NCBI GenBank assembly: GCA_038501195.1
Contig: JBBPUQ010000010.1
Span: forward strand, 2,001,501 to 2,065,500
Direction of reading: 5' to 3'
Length of the DNA: 64,000 nucleotides
From: Nemania diffusa
Lineage: Eukaryota; Ascomycota; Sordariomycetes; Xylariales; Xylariaceae
This document shows, one piece after another, positions 49,401 to 60,223 of this stretch. The position numbers were made by a program, and so were the translations under genes. The notes under the pieces were generated by a model. The model ran no database searches. It saw only the letters and a list, made by a program, of their open reading frames with translations, and was not told where the DNA came from. Every line of letters starts with the position of its first letter. Within the stretch, counting starts at the first letter, position 1.

Positions 49401-50012
49401 ACGATGCTCGTGATGCTCGTGCTGTGGCCGCAACAGCGTCTGTGTCGGTGTCGGCATGGGCGTTGGAGTTCAGCTTGTCCACCGGTGGGTTAGACGCGTC
49501 TTCGGGATGCTTAAAATTTACATCATCAGTGCCACCCTTGTAGAGAGAAATAGCCATGGGTACACTAGTGCCGTGGCAACGTCCGTGCTTGTTGATCAGT
49601 GCATCTTACCTGGGGTTGTCGCGGCCGTTTTGCGCTCCCGGTTGCTCGATAGGATGTTGTTGCACTAATAAATTCTGCCCGAGGATACGCATGTCAGAGG
49701 TATTGATTCTTAGTTTTATTTTCAATGGAACTCTACATTTGATTCATACCTTTAAATGACTGTCGAGGCCCATTGTCGAGGTTTGGTAAGCTGGTGGTCT
49801 AATGTAGAGAAGACAAACGCCATCAGTGGTCCATCATTGGCTAGAACAGGGAGGGCCAAATGATGTGCATGAACATGGTCACCACTTACCACGCCAATAC
49901 CATGCTCTCGAATTAGGAAAAGTAGTTTTTCCTGGCTATCCTGGCTGTCATTCTCTCCAGTAAGGGCCCTTTGTTCTGCCGCAGGCAAAGACTTCGCCGG
50001 GTCGCGGGCCAT
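46420..50012 (-). CDS. crb2: Rad9/Crb2/53BP1-type DNA damage checkpoint mediator
   Basis: A checkpoint adaptor that links ATM/ATR-type signalling to effector kinases at DNA breaks. The long frame (1039 codons from 49536) is only the last exon. Three 5' exons fit exactly in phase: 50012-49890 (MARDPAKSLPAAEQ...), 49798-49750 and 49674-49610. Together they give 1117 residues. The N-terminal 800 residues are disordered and rich in Ser/Thr, with several SQ/TQ sites (NDSQDSQE in exon 1, SQSPTQ, DSQETVADSQ). Two BRCT-like modules lie at about 825-930 (GGIFEGMVFAISL..., APRWVTACV) and 985-1065 (KVLLIMRK, FDWVYVDE). A basic nuclear signal-like stretch (KKRKRPS, PPPKRIR) follows. The Tudor domain normally placed before the BRCTs was not found. 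Confidence 0.9.
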
Positions 50013-50950
50013 TTGGGATTGGGTGCAAGATATCGACACCTAAGTGATCGGGTGGGAAAAAGAAACTATTTACGCGACTTGCGACATTAAACTCTTTTAA
50101 TCACGTTCATGAACAAAGAAGCGCGCGCGACTTGAACACGGAGTCAGATGATGCGATTTAAAGTTGTGGTTTAGCCTTATCGGGTATCGCGTTTGTATCA
50201 CCCCGCTGTTCCAGTCTTATTGTATGTAGTCTATGTACATTACCCACCTACATTAGGTAAGTACCTCACTACCCCACCATCCACCTCCCTCTTAATGCAT
50301 GTACCTACTGCGTACCTACCTGGGTAGATACAGCGTAAGAAATACCTAGGTCTGACATTACCTAGGTAGTTTTATAAGTGAGCTGCTCTTGTTGAGCCTT
50401 CATAGGGCTTCGCTTACAACTTCGAGGGCCAGTTGGACTGGCCTCGTCGACGGCTCTTCCTCGGGTATTATCCTTGGTAATACCGTCTTCGCTGTCGGGC
50501 TTCGTGAAATGTGCATCACAAGGACCTAGTTCTGCAATATTCCATTTAAAGCTTTTTAGCATCTGCCCTGAGCTGTTATATAACCGGCGTATTAGTTCGT
50601 CAGGGTGAGATATGAATTGCCTACACTGCCGCATTAAGTTGTTGTCTAATCGCGGACGAAAGAGCATCCTTGACACTCTATACATAGGAATATGGGGGCT
50701 TTCAGAAAACGCAGCAGCTGATATCTAATTAAGGCCACACCACGCTTGGGGGACTATAGAGTTAGATGAAATATAGATAGCCTTTGAGTTTATTGGCAAT
50801 TTTCGAAAGCCTTTCAACTTTACGTTCTATTCCCCTCCTCATGGAAAACTTAAGAAGTATTTTCGTAGGTGCCAGCCAGTTCTCTTAGCGATAACAAGAA
50901 GGCCGTGTTGTTTCCAGGAGAACTTGAAAGCTTGACACTCGCTGTCGTAT
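50013..50950. other. Spacer upstream of the Rad9-type gene
   Basis: No supported gene. A minus-strand frame at 50685-50362 (107 codons, FISHPDELIRRLYNSSG) has coding-like composition but no recognised family. TACCTAC motifs lie at 50230-50360. Confidence 0.4.
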
Positions 50951-51144
50951 TGTCAGAGGAGGATGTCACAGAGTGAATAGAAGTCCTGTCGTAGCTAGGT
51001 AAGAAGGGTGTAGTTAGCGCTCAATAGATAGATTCATTGATTCCTGACCTCCTAGATCTATAGAGGGGACCAAAGGTCCCTTATATACAGCCAAATCTGT
51101 AGATATAACCACCCTATAGGGTCTTGTTACTTTATCACCTGACA
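50951..51144 (+). mobile_element. Short dispersed element, copy 3 (complete, with target duplication)
   Basis: A 194-bp element from TGTCAGAGGAGGATGTCAC to ...CTGACA. It is flanked by the perfect 5-bp duplication CGTAT (50946-50950 and 51145-51149). The ends are inverted: TGTCAG/CTGACA, with looser inverted similarity over about 19 bp. TG...CA ends with a 5-bp duplication fit a solo LTR, while the longer inverted ends would also fit a small MITE. There is no coding capacity. Confidence 0.88.
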
Positions 51145-51376
51145 CGTATGCCTAACATTATAAGATTAGGTACTCTACGATATCGGATGTATCAACTCAA
51201 GATGCACTAAGGTTATATAAAAGCTCCTCTTAATCGATAACATCCAAAGCTGGAAGCACATAACTCCATTCTAATCACTGTTCTCAAGCCTAGGTACCTA
51301 TAAGAGGCTACGAGTAATGGATCTGCTACAACGTAGGCCCGAAGAAAATCCGAGAGAGGCTGAATGGTCGGTTTTA

Positions 51377-51446
51377 TGTCAAGAGATAAGGTAACCGGAC
51401 TCTATATGGTTATATCTATGGTTTTATCCTAGCTACATGTATATAG
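51377..51446 (-). mobile_element. Short dispersed element, fragment
   Basis: It begins TGTCAAGAGATAAGGTAACC and continues with TTATATCTATGGTTTTATCC. This matches the end of copy 3 read from 51144 inward, about 230 bp away and inverted relative to it. Only about 70 bp remain. Confidence 0.65.
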
Positions 51447-52114
51447 GTAATGTCACCATGCTCCCTGCGTCTTGTTACTCTTGCGGTCTGCATGGTGTAC
51501 CTGGATAGGCTCGACCTAGTAGTAAAAACTTGGGTAGTCGTGCAGTTACTGTAACACCATTATATAATACATGTAACACCATGACGAAAAACGAAAAATT
51601 CAATAGGGTGGCCCAAGAAACACTCTAGTTCCAGCATGTCCTAAAACGGGTTCCCCCCTTGAGGTAGTCTATGTAGGTACCTATTAGGACCGATAGTGAT
51701 GTTTAGTATCTACTAAGTACATAGCTTATTACCATGTAAAAGCAAGCACTTAACTTATTGTACCTACATTAGGTACCCAGAGTACATATCTAGGCCTACC
51801 CCTTATCAAGGCAGGTACCTAGGCAAACAGCAAGCTAGATGCTCAATATTTAATACCCATCTTAGTGCCAACCTTTCCCTCAATATCTACCTAAATTCCT
51901 CAGCCGCATCGATTCTATGAGATTGTCTTCTAGCTCATATATGTTGGTCTGCCCTTTCCTCTGCGTACAACACCACCCGCGAGCCTCCCTTCATCTAATC
52001 TGCTATTGTCACTGCTGTACAAACTAGCAAATAAATCGAGGTGGACTCCTTAGAGCGATTGATCACGCCATTGCGGTGCTCTATTCTAGTTCCTATTGCA
52101 ACACAACCGCCGAG
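51447..52114. other. Spacer and promoter of second rhodopsin-type gene
   Basis: No gene. Several TACCTA/TAGGTA motifs lie at 51670-51840, and a CT-rich leader lies at about 51890-52000 before the start at 52115. Confidence 0.4.
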
Positions 52115-53557
52115 ATGAATTGGACGGACAACATGCACCCAGTGGTGGCTCCTGATGTTGAGTCGCCACGAAGCAAACCAGGGAACATTGCGAAAATTGA
52201 GGTGTTAGTTTGGTTTTCTATCGGATTAGCCTCGACTCTGGTAACGCTGCGCATTTATTACCATATCTTTCGCGGACGTCGCTATCTATGGTCTGACGAC
52301 TACTTCTTGATAGCTGCTCTGGTAAGACGAGCCCTTCTTTACCTCACTAATAACAGTATGTCTCCAAAGTGAATACAATCTGACTAATCTCTTTTTATAG
52401 GCCTGTCTAATTGGCAATGGTGTTGCAATTCGCGAATGGATACCTTACAAGTTCGAGCCCAATGTGACCACTGGTGCATCTGCCAGTGTTGTCTGTGAGT
52501 GCCTGGCTTCAGCTTACCACTATCACTCTCCTTTAGCGTCCAACTTCTAGTTGTGTATTAAGAATTACTAATTTAGGATGGCAGTGACGGGAAGTGTAAT
52601 GGGGCTCTTCAACTCATTTGCCCTAGCCTTTAGCAAGACCTCGTTGGGAATCACTTTCATCCGCCTAACCACTGGATGGTGGAAGAGTAGTCTTGGTATA
52701 TCTATTTTTGTCATTGACATCCTTTTCGCCGTTCAAGGATGGAGTTACTGGGTCCAAGATTGCGATGGCCCATCCGAACCGTTTCGAGTGCAGGGTACGA
52801 TGGAGGGTTGTATCTCGTTTGAATCAATCACATCCCTTCGGCTCGCCGTCCAAGGTATGTGCGCAAAGCGCTCAGCACTGGGGCAATAACTTGCACACAT
52901 GCTAACAACCTACAGTTCTATCTTGCACTCTGGATGCGTATTTTACCATTCTGCCTTGGAAGATAGTTCGATCGCTCGAGCTCAAACGATTCGAGAAAAT
53001 TGGGTTGGGAATCGCAATGAGCTTTGGGTGCGCGTAAGTGCCCTATTTTCGCCCCTGAAGCATAATATGCTAATATTTCTTTAGGTCTCTTGCCTCTGGC
53101 CTCGTGCGAATGGTAGTTTTACTACGTCTTGCCAACCAACCTTATGACCATCAGCCGTGTGAGTTATTTTCTATCGCGTGTCAAGGTAATACTAACATGC
53201 TTAATAGTCTATGCAGTAGGAGGCTACATGTTTAATTTTTTCGAACCCAGTTTCTCGATTGTGGCCGCCTGTATGCCTGTTCTCCGCAAGATCTTCAAAG
53301 ACGCACTTCAATGGAAGAAAGATTCTCCTAGTTCGAATTGGGTTCCAAACCACCGCAAGAAAGGAGCTGCGCTATCTGTACTACCAATGACAGAATCCAA
53401 GGAAGATTTAGCCGCCGAGAGCAAGAGCAACTCGGACAAGACGGACAAGACGGACACAACATTGGCCACATCTACAGGGACCGTGATTCCAACCGCGAAG
53501 TCGCTGTGTCCTATTGGTCGTGTTTGTGACATTTCTACAAAGCCGTCAGAGCTCTAA
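52115..53557 (+). CDS. Rhodopsin-domain membrane protein, possible frameshift
   Basis: A second member of the fungal rhodopsin-domain family (Pth11-like without CFEM). Exons: 52115-52321 (MNWTDNMHPVV..., RIYYHIFRGRRYLWSDDYF), 52401-52494 (ACLIGNGVAIREWIPYKF), about 52578-52854 (MAVTGSVMGLFNS..., KTSLGITFIR), 52916-53033 (AYFTILPWKIV), 53085-53158, and 53208-53557 (YAVGGYMFNFFEPS, then a long hydrophilic tail). All joins keep frame except exon 2 to exon 3. There the donor (T|GTGAGT) and acceptor (TTTAG|GATGG) create TGA, and no other GT/AG pair restores frame. The gene may carry a one-base deletion, or use an unusual site. The tail holds a DKTDKTDTT low-complexity run. Confidence 0.8.
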
Positions 53558-54600
53558 GAAATAGGTGGTTTGCCGCGTGACGCATAAACGTTTAGTGGTT
53601 GTACAAGGGGATAGCGAGAGAGTTGTGCTTGTAAAAATCTGCGAGTACAGATGCTTGGCATCACTGTAAGATATAATTGAGATACAAAACAGCTGTCAAG
53701 ACATCGTTGTTTTTCTTTCTTAGTTATAACTATGACAGGTACTCAACCAACTTCACGGAAGAGTCTTGCTTTCAAACTCCCCTCTACAACTATCTTGCTT
53801 AGCATTGAGACGGTGCGTGCAACACTGTTGCAGGGGGTCAAGTTGATTAGGTCATCAGGACCCTAGATTTTCGTTTTTCTATTTATTAGCTAGCAAGGAG
53901 ATAGTTCTCTATTAGGGGGACTCAGGGAGGCCATGGGAGGTCGATGCCTTTGGCATCGACCAATCAGATCGCTGCGCAGCATTTACAGTAGTTTTGCTAC
54001 ACCAATATCACTTCGATTGCCTTACCGGACTACTGTTTTTACTGCCTCAAATCTCTAGAAGTGATTAAGATGGCCGTGGCCAGTCCTCTAGAGTGCGTTG
54101 TGTGTATATTGCACGCTTCGTTTCAGCATTTGGTCATTTGGGTGGTATTAGTAGCAACAAGCTGCAGTGTCAGTCCATTTAGTTTCCGATTGCTTGTTTG
54201 GCATGCCCCAAAAAGGACTTACTAATTGTGTGCGATGATATTGATGAGGAAGTTTAGCGGGGATTAGAGCAAGATGAATTGCATTAATTGGTAGCTTTAA
54301 GATAAGGACGTGTCAAAGATGAGGTTGGTGCGTGAAACTAGGTATACCATACAAACTGCTGGTCTGTCATATCATCTGTGCCAAGCGTTGAAGTAAAATC
54401 TATGGTTTTGGAATGAATGCTGTTTGCTGAAAGTAGAACATATCTCCTAGCCTAGTCAGGGCAGGTCTTGCTAAGTATCAGGGAACTAGAAGGGGCTCGC
54501 AAATAGGTAGCTAAGTTGAAGGGATGGGAGGTCTGGTGGTAAGATGAGGGAAACATCTAGGCTATCATTGGTGTCAGCCATCAGACCCTGTAACGTCACA
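53558..54600. other. Spacer, no gene recognised
   Basis: AT-rich sequence downstream of the second rhodopsin-type gene. A GATGCCTTTGGCATCGA palindrome is visible near 53942-53960. No coding signal. Confidence 0.4.
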
Positions 54601-55937
54601 CTAGGCCTACGCGCCGGCCTGCTATTGCTTGATGAGCTCTCGGGAATCTGCTGGAGATGCAAGTCTTAACGCGCGGCTGTGATAGTTGTTTCCTAAAAGA
54701 GGCTCTTGATGCCACAACCGGAATTATACCCTTGACTGCCTTACCTAGATTCTTGAGGTTGCCATCGTTGGCGAGAGTTTCACCCTTGAGATAGATGTTG
54801 GAAATTTGCTTTTGAGCTGCGGCAGTGAGACACCTAGTTAAAATGCGAATGCGAATGAAGATTACGAAGCCGCGTAAGATCGCTTCCTGGATATCGTAAT
54901 ATCGGTTAATTTCTGCAATGAGAATGGGGCTGTGTTGTGAGATTAGTACCTAGGGCGAACTAGCTAATACACATTCTACATAAATATCTCGCACTCGCAA
55001 TCGCACACGTTCTAAAATGATAGCATACAAGAACGACTTAGTTGATGACAATAGATTTCTGTCAACTTATTCGTAAAAAGAGGGCTGACTGGAGAAAGGC
55101 GATGCAAAAGTGACTTCTATACTGCTACCTTCATAGTATGGCTTTTTCTAGGCAACACATGTAAGCCGCCTCCTATTACGTAAGCCTCAACATGCACTCT
55201 ACTAGAGTTCTACTTCTCCCAAAACCTGGCTCATGAATCATGATCTCATAGTGGTTACACACGCTGCTAACCAACTCGCCGCAAAACAACAAATGCCCCT
55301 TATCGGAAAAGAAGACGCATGGATCGTGCTTACGCGCATTCGTAAAGAGTCCTAGTTTGTTCTTTTGTTCTGCCTGACTAAGAAGCTCCGATCTAACATT
55401 GGCTCTAGAAGCGGCGAGGAAGCCGACGTTTAACTTCTTCGCCAAAGTCTTGATGAGGAGAGGTTCCCCTGTCCTTACTGGACCACACAGAACCGCCTGG
55501 GTGGGCTGCTAACGGTGTCGGCTTTTGTATGAAGGCCGCGATGCTTTCAGGAGCTTGGAGGACCGCACCCAAAGTTAAAGCCGCTAACTAATGCATCATT
55601 TGGGTTCGCAAAAATCTAAATCGAAGTCATTGTGACGAGAGCTTTGTAAAGAGCCTGGAACAGGATCAATTCAGCTAATGATTCTTTGGCCGTCCTCCTC
55701 GGTTAGGAAGACCTTGACGAATTTATACCGGAGAGAGGCATAGTCTGTACATCCTATTGCCTCGCCTGACAATGACGTCAGTAGTCCGAAGGATCTCATT
55801 AATCTCAGGGCTTGGCCTGGGTAAGGGTCTTGATAGAGGTATGTATTATTGAGTGGACGCGACCCGGGGTCGAGCGGATCCTGTGTTAGTGTGTTTGTCG
55901 TGTGATAGTCATAGTTGGGCGAGAAAACGCCTTTCAT
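54600..55937 (-). pseudogene. Unidentified coding-like relic or multi-exon gene
   Basis: Several minus-strand pieces look coding. 55937-55671 reads MKGVFSPNYDYHTTN..., then SFGLLTSLSGEAIGC and FLTEEDGQRII. 55445-55176 reads MAKKLNVGFLAASRANVRSE.... About 54911-54870 reads EINRYYDIQEAILR after a good acceptor. About 54830-54756 reads LTAAAQKQISNIYLKGETL before the donor GTAAGG. They lie in one order and direction, so one decayed gene is plausible, but no complete set of splice joins was found and no family is recognised. Confidence 0.35.
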
Positions 55938-57222
55938 GGCCTCCTTGAAGATACCGCCTTAGTATCGAGGTATATATCATCGACTACCTATATTCCCCAA
56001 GAAACCTGATAGGGTGTCGATCACAGATTTGGAAGTACTCTCAACAGACTGAGTATGGTGTTACGGTCTTATGTATAAGTACCGTAAACGGTCAAGGTTC
56101 CCACCTTGACAACGCTCTAGGTACTTTGGGGAATGTCGTGAGTTAGTGTTGCAGTTCTATCCCGGTCAATCAGCGATTCTATCTACTGTAGTTAGTACCT
56201 ACATATGTAGGTAGGTTGGAGAGCTCGATCCTACGTTAGTTGGGCATGTTGTGCTGGTGCCAAACCCATGTTCTCCGCCAGACCCCCCTTAGTAATCATT
56301 ACTATAAGGGTATTCAACCCCATAGAAGCTTTACCCTTTAGATATTTAATGGGTACTTAGCGGGAAAAAAAGGTCGGCCGAAGCCCTTGGCAGACCGAGT
56401 CCTTGGTATCCCAACCGTCTGTTTCATTCTCTCGCGGCATATTGCGAACGCCTAAATCCGCCCTATAAGACGCGCGCCGTTCCTTCACCGCCCCATGCAG
56501 GGATGACATGCCATAGAAGGAGCAGTATGTATGCTCCGGACATTTCGGACGAACAGGGGCAGCGGTGGGTGCTAGCCGCCAGGTAGGTAGAGGGATTCGT
56601 ATGTAGAGCCAACGAGAGTTGATGTGTATACATAGTAGGTATAGCAGAGCAGATTATGACTGGGGGGTGGAGATTCGGATAGTTTGTTGCATAAAATATT
56701 ATTAATCAATCAAATTACTGTACTGCTACATACTAACCCCAACTTGACAATTCAGTTGCCAAAATCTCCGTATAGTTGCCCGCGCGGAGATAACTTGTCA
56801 GCAACTATCCCCGAGCTGTGCTGGTATGCGGAGGTGAATACAGGATAGCGCACGCATTCTCGGAAAATGAAACGAAGTCTACAGTAGGACGTAGTGACAT
56901 TCGTCTAGTCGACGCGCGGAGATAGGGTACAGCTTACATATGCGAACGGAACAGGGAGCCGGTGACTCGATCTCTACAGACGTATTACCTACCTAGGTAG
57001 CCCCTTTCCATTTTCTATTTTGAGTGTAGGTACCTAGATAGAGTCTTTCTAGTATCACATTAGAAGCTCCGTTGAATATAAAACTATTCGTCTCATCCGG
57101 GAATAAACGATTCGAATCACCACGCCCTTTGCAACTCTCAACCTTGCTTCACTCCTACTGTCTCCATACCGACCGTACTATACAATCCAAGCACCTTGAG
57201 ATTCCTTGAACCATCAAGCAAA
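55938..57222. promoter_or_regulatory. Spacer and promoter of the GPI-anchored protein gene
   Basis: No gene. A TATA box TATAAA lies at 57077-57082, about 140 bp before the start at 57223, followed by a CT-rich leader. TACCTAGGTA motifs lie at 56988-57035 and CTACATATGTAGGTAG at about 56200-56215. Confidence 0.55.
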
Positions 57223-57825
57223 ATGCATAGCGCCAGTGTCATCCTCTCAGTAGCCGCCCTCGCTGGCACAGCACTGTCTCAGAAGTCCGACGCAGCATTT
57301 TGTAACTCGCTCGCGTCCTCCTTCTACGGTCTGATCATTGAAGCCCCGACAACGCCAGCGGACATTCTCTCCTTCATCGCCACAGCAACGGGCCTTCCCC
57401 CGCTCCCCACGACGATCGACGCCTCGGCGCACCAGGACCAGCTGTGCGCCCTCGCGACAGCGCTGCCGTCGTCGCTGCTACCGGAGTTCCAGACCCTCGC
57501 CTCGGAACTGCTGAGCTTCGGCAAGGCACACAGCTCCGAGTTCATCGAGTACATCACCGACTGCGCCCCCGAGGACGTGGTCGCCAGCAGTACCAGCTAC
57601 CTCGACTACGTCTTCACCGCCACAGGCAACATCTGCACGGAGACGGCCACCCCCGGCAGCAGCGCGCCGAACGGCACGTACCCGACCGGTACGGGCTCTG
57701 CCTACCCTACCGCTACCGCCACCAGCTCTACTCTAATCCTCACGGCCGCTGCTACGAGGCCTACCGGCGTTTTGGCTGGCGTAGCTGCTGTGGGCGGTGC
57801 GATCGGCGCTGCGGCCTTGCTGTAA
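57223..57825 (+). CDS. GPI-anchored secreted protein
   Basis: An intronless 200-residue frame. I start at MHSASVILSV (57223), since this ATG directly opens a signal peptide (about residues 1-19, cleavage near ALSQ); an in-frame ATG 27 nt upstream would bury it. The mature core has four cysteines (FCNSL, LCALA, DCAPE, ICTET) in a helical domain. It is followed by a Ser/Thr/Pro-rich stalk (TYPTGTGSAYPTATATSS) and a C-terminal hydrophobic tail (VLAGVAAVGGAIGAAALL), the usual signal for GPI attachment. The organisation resembles small cell-surface proteins reported from infection structures, but the function is unknown. GC-rich compared with its flanks. Confidence 0.85.
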   Translation: MHSASVILSVAALAGTALSQKSDAAFCNSLASSFYGLIIEAPTTPADILSFIATATGLPPLPTTIDASAHQDQLCALATALPSSLLPEFQTLASELLSFGKAHSSEFIEYITDCAPEDVVASSTSYLDYVFTATGNICTETATPGSSAPNGTYPTGTGSAYPTATATSSTLILTAAATRPTGVLAGVAAVGGAIGAAALL

Positions 57826-60223
57826 ACGGCCTCGCTCATTTGTGGTGGAGACTCGGTCAATCCTAACTTCCTAGGGTTTTACTTCCCCTGCGTCGTCAGA
57901 CTAAATTGCGCTTAAACGACGTATGGATACCTGCCTTGGGCGCCCTTACTTTTTTCCGCCGGGGGGTTTCCTGCTAGAGGGCGTTAATAATAGTAGACAC
58001 GTCAGCAATCATAGACACCTAGCTGTAATACCACTACCCATTATACCAATAAATCTAATTTTTGAGTATTAAATTGAGTTTTTTGTTCTCTCACGGCGGC
58101 AGTAATTGACCACTTTAATTCTGAGTGTTTGAATAATTGCTCTGCAGGTAAACATTCATTTTTCCAGTGGCCATGCAGTGGCTTAGTTGTGGCTAGAGCT
58201 CTTGGCAGCTAGATTTATCTGCACTTAAGGTAACTCGCCCCTAAGCTACACCTACCACACCTGAAGATCGCGACCTACGTCAAGTGTGTAAACTTAGTAT
58301 ATTTATATTAGATCAAGGCGAGGTAGTAAAATAGTTAATAGTCGGCCTGATCCCTATCAAAATTATAGATTCTCTACCTTGGCCAGGTTGCTGGTCTATA
58401 GATAGAGTGAAGCAACGGATCACTTTGCATTGCACCGATGATTTCGAAGCTTGGACTCTTGCCGTGGAAGAGGCAATACGAATCGGACATCGCGAGAACG
58501 CTTTCCAGTCTATTCCGCGGACAGGCAGCATCTTCTAGATGTCGACGAAAGCGGTATCGATGGCATTGGCGCAAAATCCTTTGCGGTCTATCTTACAGCC
58601 TATCTAGACTAACATGAGCGAAGGGCGCACATACTGGGTTCAAAGGAAGGTCTAGAAGCCTACCTGGTACAGAGTACTGAAAAAGTGGTTTAGCTAGGTA
58701 TATAGCTTGTGGCTGTGCCACAAGTCTGTGGCTAGGCAGGTGGCTTGCCACTCCGCCCTGTCACACTAACAAAGTCCAAGGAGTCAACAGTAAAACTGTA
58801 AACAATTGACAATGGCCGTAAGAATTATCGTAACCCTCTACGCTAATCTCAACACAGTCAAGTAGAGTGAATGATTTACTGTTCCTGTTGCTGTTGGTTT
58901 GTTGTTATGATGATATTCACTCGTGCCCAATCGTCGGTCATACTCATACTCAATCGGCTCATAGTCCGGCGGATAACCCCAGAACGAGACTTGGCACATG
59001 AGACCGCAAAAGGAGCAGTGATCCCGAGCACTAGCAATGACGTCTTGAACCTATCGGTATCTTTGTGGAACTTTTCCGGATAGGTTCTATAGACTCTGAA
59101 GGGTGAAAAGATTGCGGCACTGCTCACAGAAATCCTGATTCATAATTAAGCGACTGACCTAGGCTTCGCAACGAGGTCTTGTTCCTAAGGGGTTTGAGGA
59201 AGATAATCCAAGATTATTTCCCCCAACTAGTGACTCATTCTAACACTTCTAGCTCTCTGTAAAGCAGTACCCCGACCGCGAAACAGCGCATGCGATAATT
59301 ATACATAGCTAGTTTCGGTCCCTCGATTTTACCCTCACCAGTGATTGGCCCCTCCACACCCTCCACATCCCACGCTGATCTAATCCGGCAACCGTCAGCT
59401 GCGATGTAACTCAGGGTCTAGCTGAACACTAAAGTGCAAGGGTAAGCGGGAACTCTACAAAGCAAGCCAAGACGAGAGAGGGAGACACGTGTAGATGGAC
59501 CTGTAGATAAGGTTATGTATGATCGATTATCACACTTAGCCTCTCCCACTTCAACGGTGGGACTATCAGAATCTGGAATGCCTTAGTGCCTTCATATCTT
59601 GCCCGATGTAGGTTCCCAATTCAGATCAGAGCTGAATCCTGCATGTCCTGCAGCACTTGGTACCACTAACGGTGACCTATATGTTCCCATCAGCCCGATG
59701 TTCGACGTAGGCTGTCATATTCCTATCTCTAAACGGTACATCAGCTGCTCAACCCATCCTACTTTATTGGTATGTGGCATGCGCTGTCACTGACCCTTAC
59801 GAGGAACCTACCAAGCTGAGGATATCTAATGCAATTCATATAACCTTACTGGCAGATGAACTCGTCTTCTCGGGGACCTTGGTGTAGCAGGGGATGTCAC
59901 GTCACCGGGAGAATCCTCATTCTTGCTGGTGACTAATGTTGTGCCTACCTCTGTGATGCAACAACAAGCACAAGTCTACGGAATTCTTGGGACTATCGAT
60001 TAAATCAAGTACCTGCCGCCGGTAACCCTAATACGGGCTCTTGAAAGGGCATAAATACCCCTTTCGACTCGAGATGCTCCGTGTACTTAAACTCGCTCTT
60101 AGGCTCTATCTTCAATAGTGTTAGCATCGCCAACAACTTGTGTTTGACTCTAAACCCCTTGGGCCTTCTTGAGTTCTTACCTAACCGCCTTTCTAAACTA
60201 GTACCTGAGCCTCTGTCATCACT
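57826..60223. other. Spacer, no gene recognised
   Basis: No supported gene. A minus-strand frame at 59127-58876 and short frames elsewhere lack family resemblance. Inverted repeats around 58700-58755 (GGCTGTGCCACAAG, GTGGCTTGCCACTCC) could form hairpins. A TATA-like ATAAAT at 60051-60056 lies about 170 bp upstream of the lectin-fusion start. Confidence 0.4.

Noticed and set aside
49537..49557. ATG at 49557 as the start of the Rad9-type protein
   Set aside because: The first seven codons lie in the intron before 49536 in the better model, where upstream exons keep phase and add expected SQ motifs.
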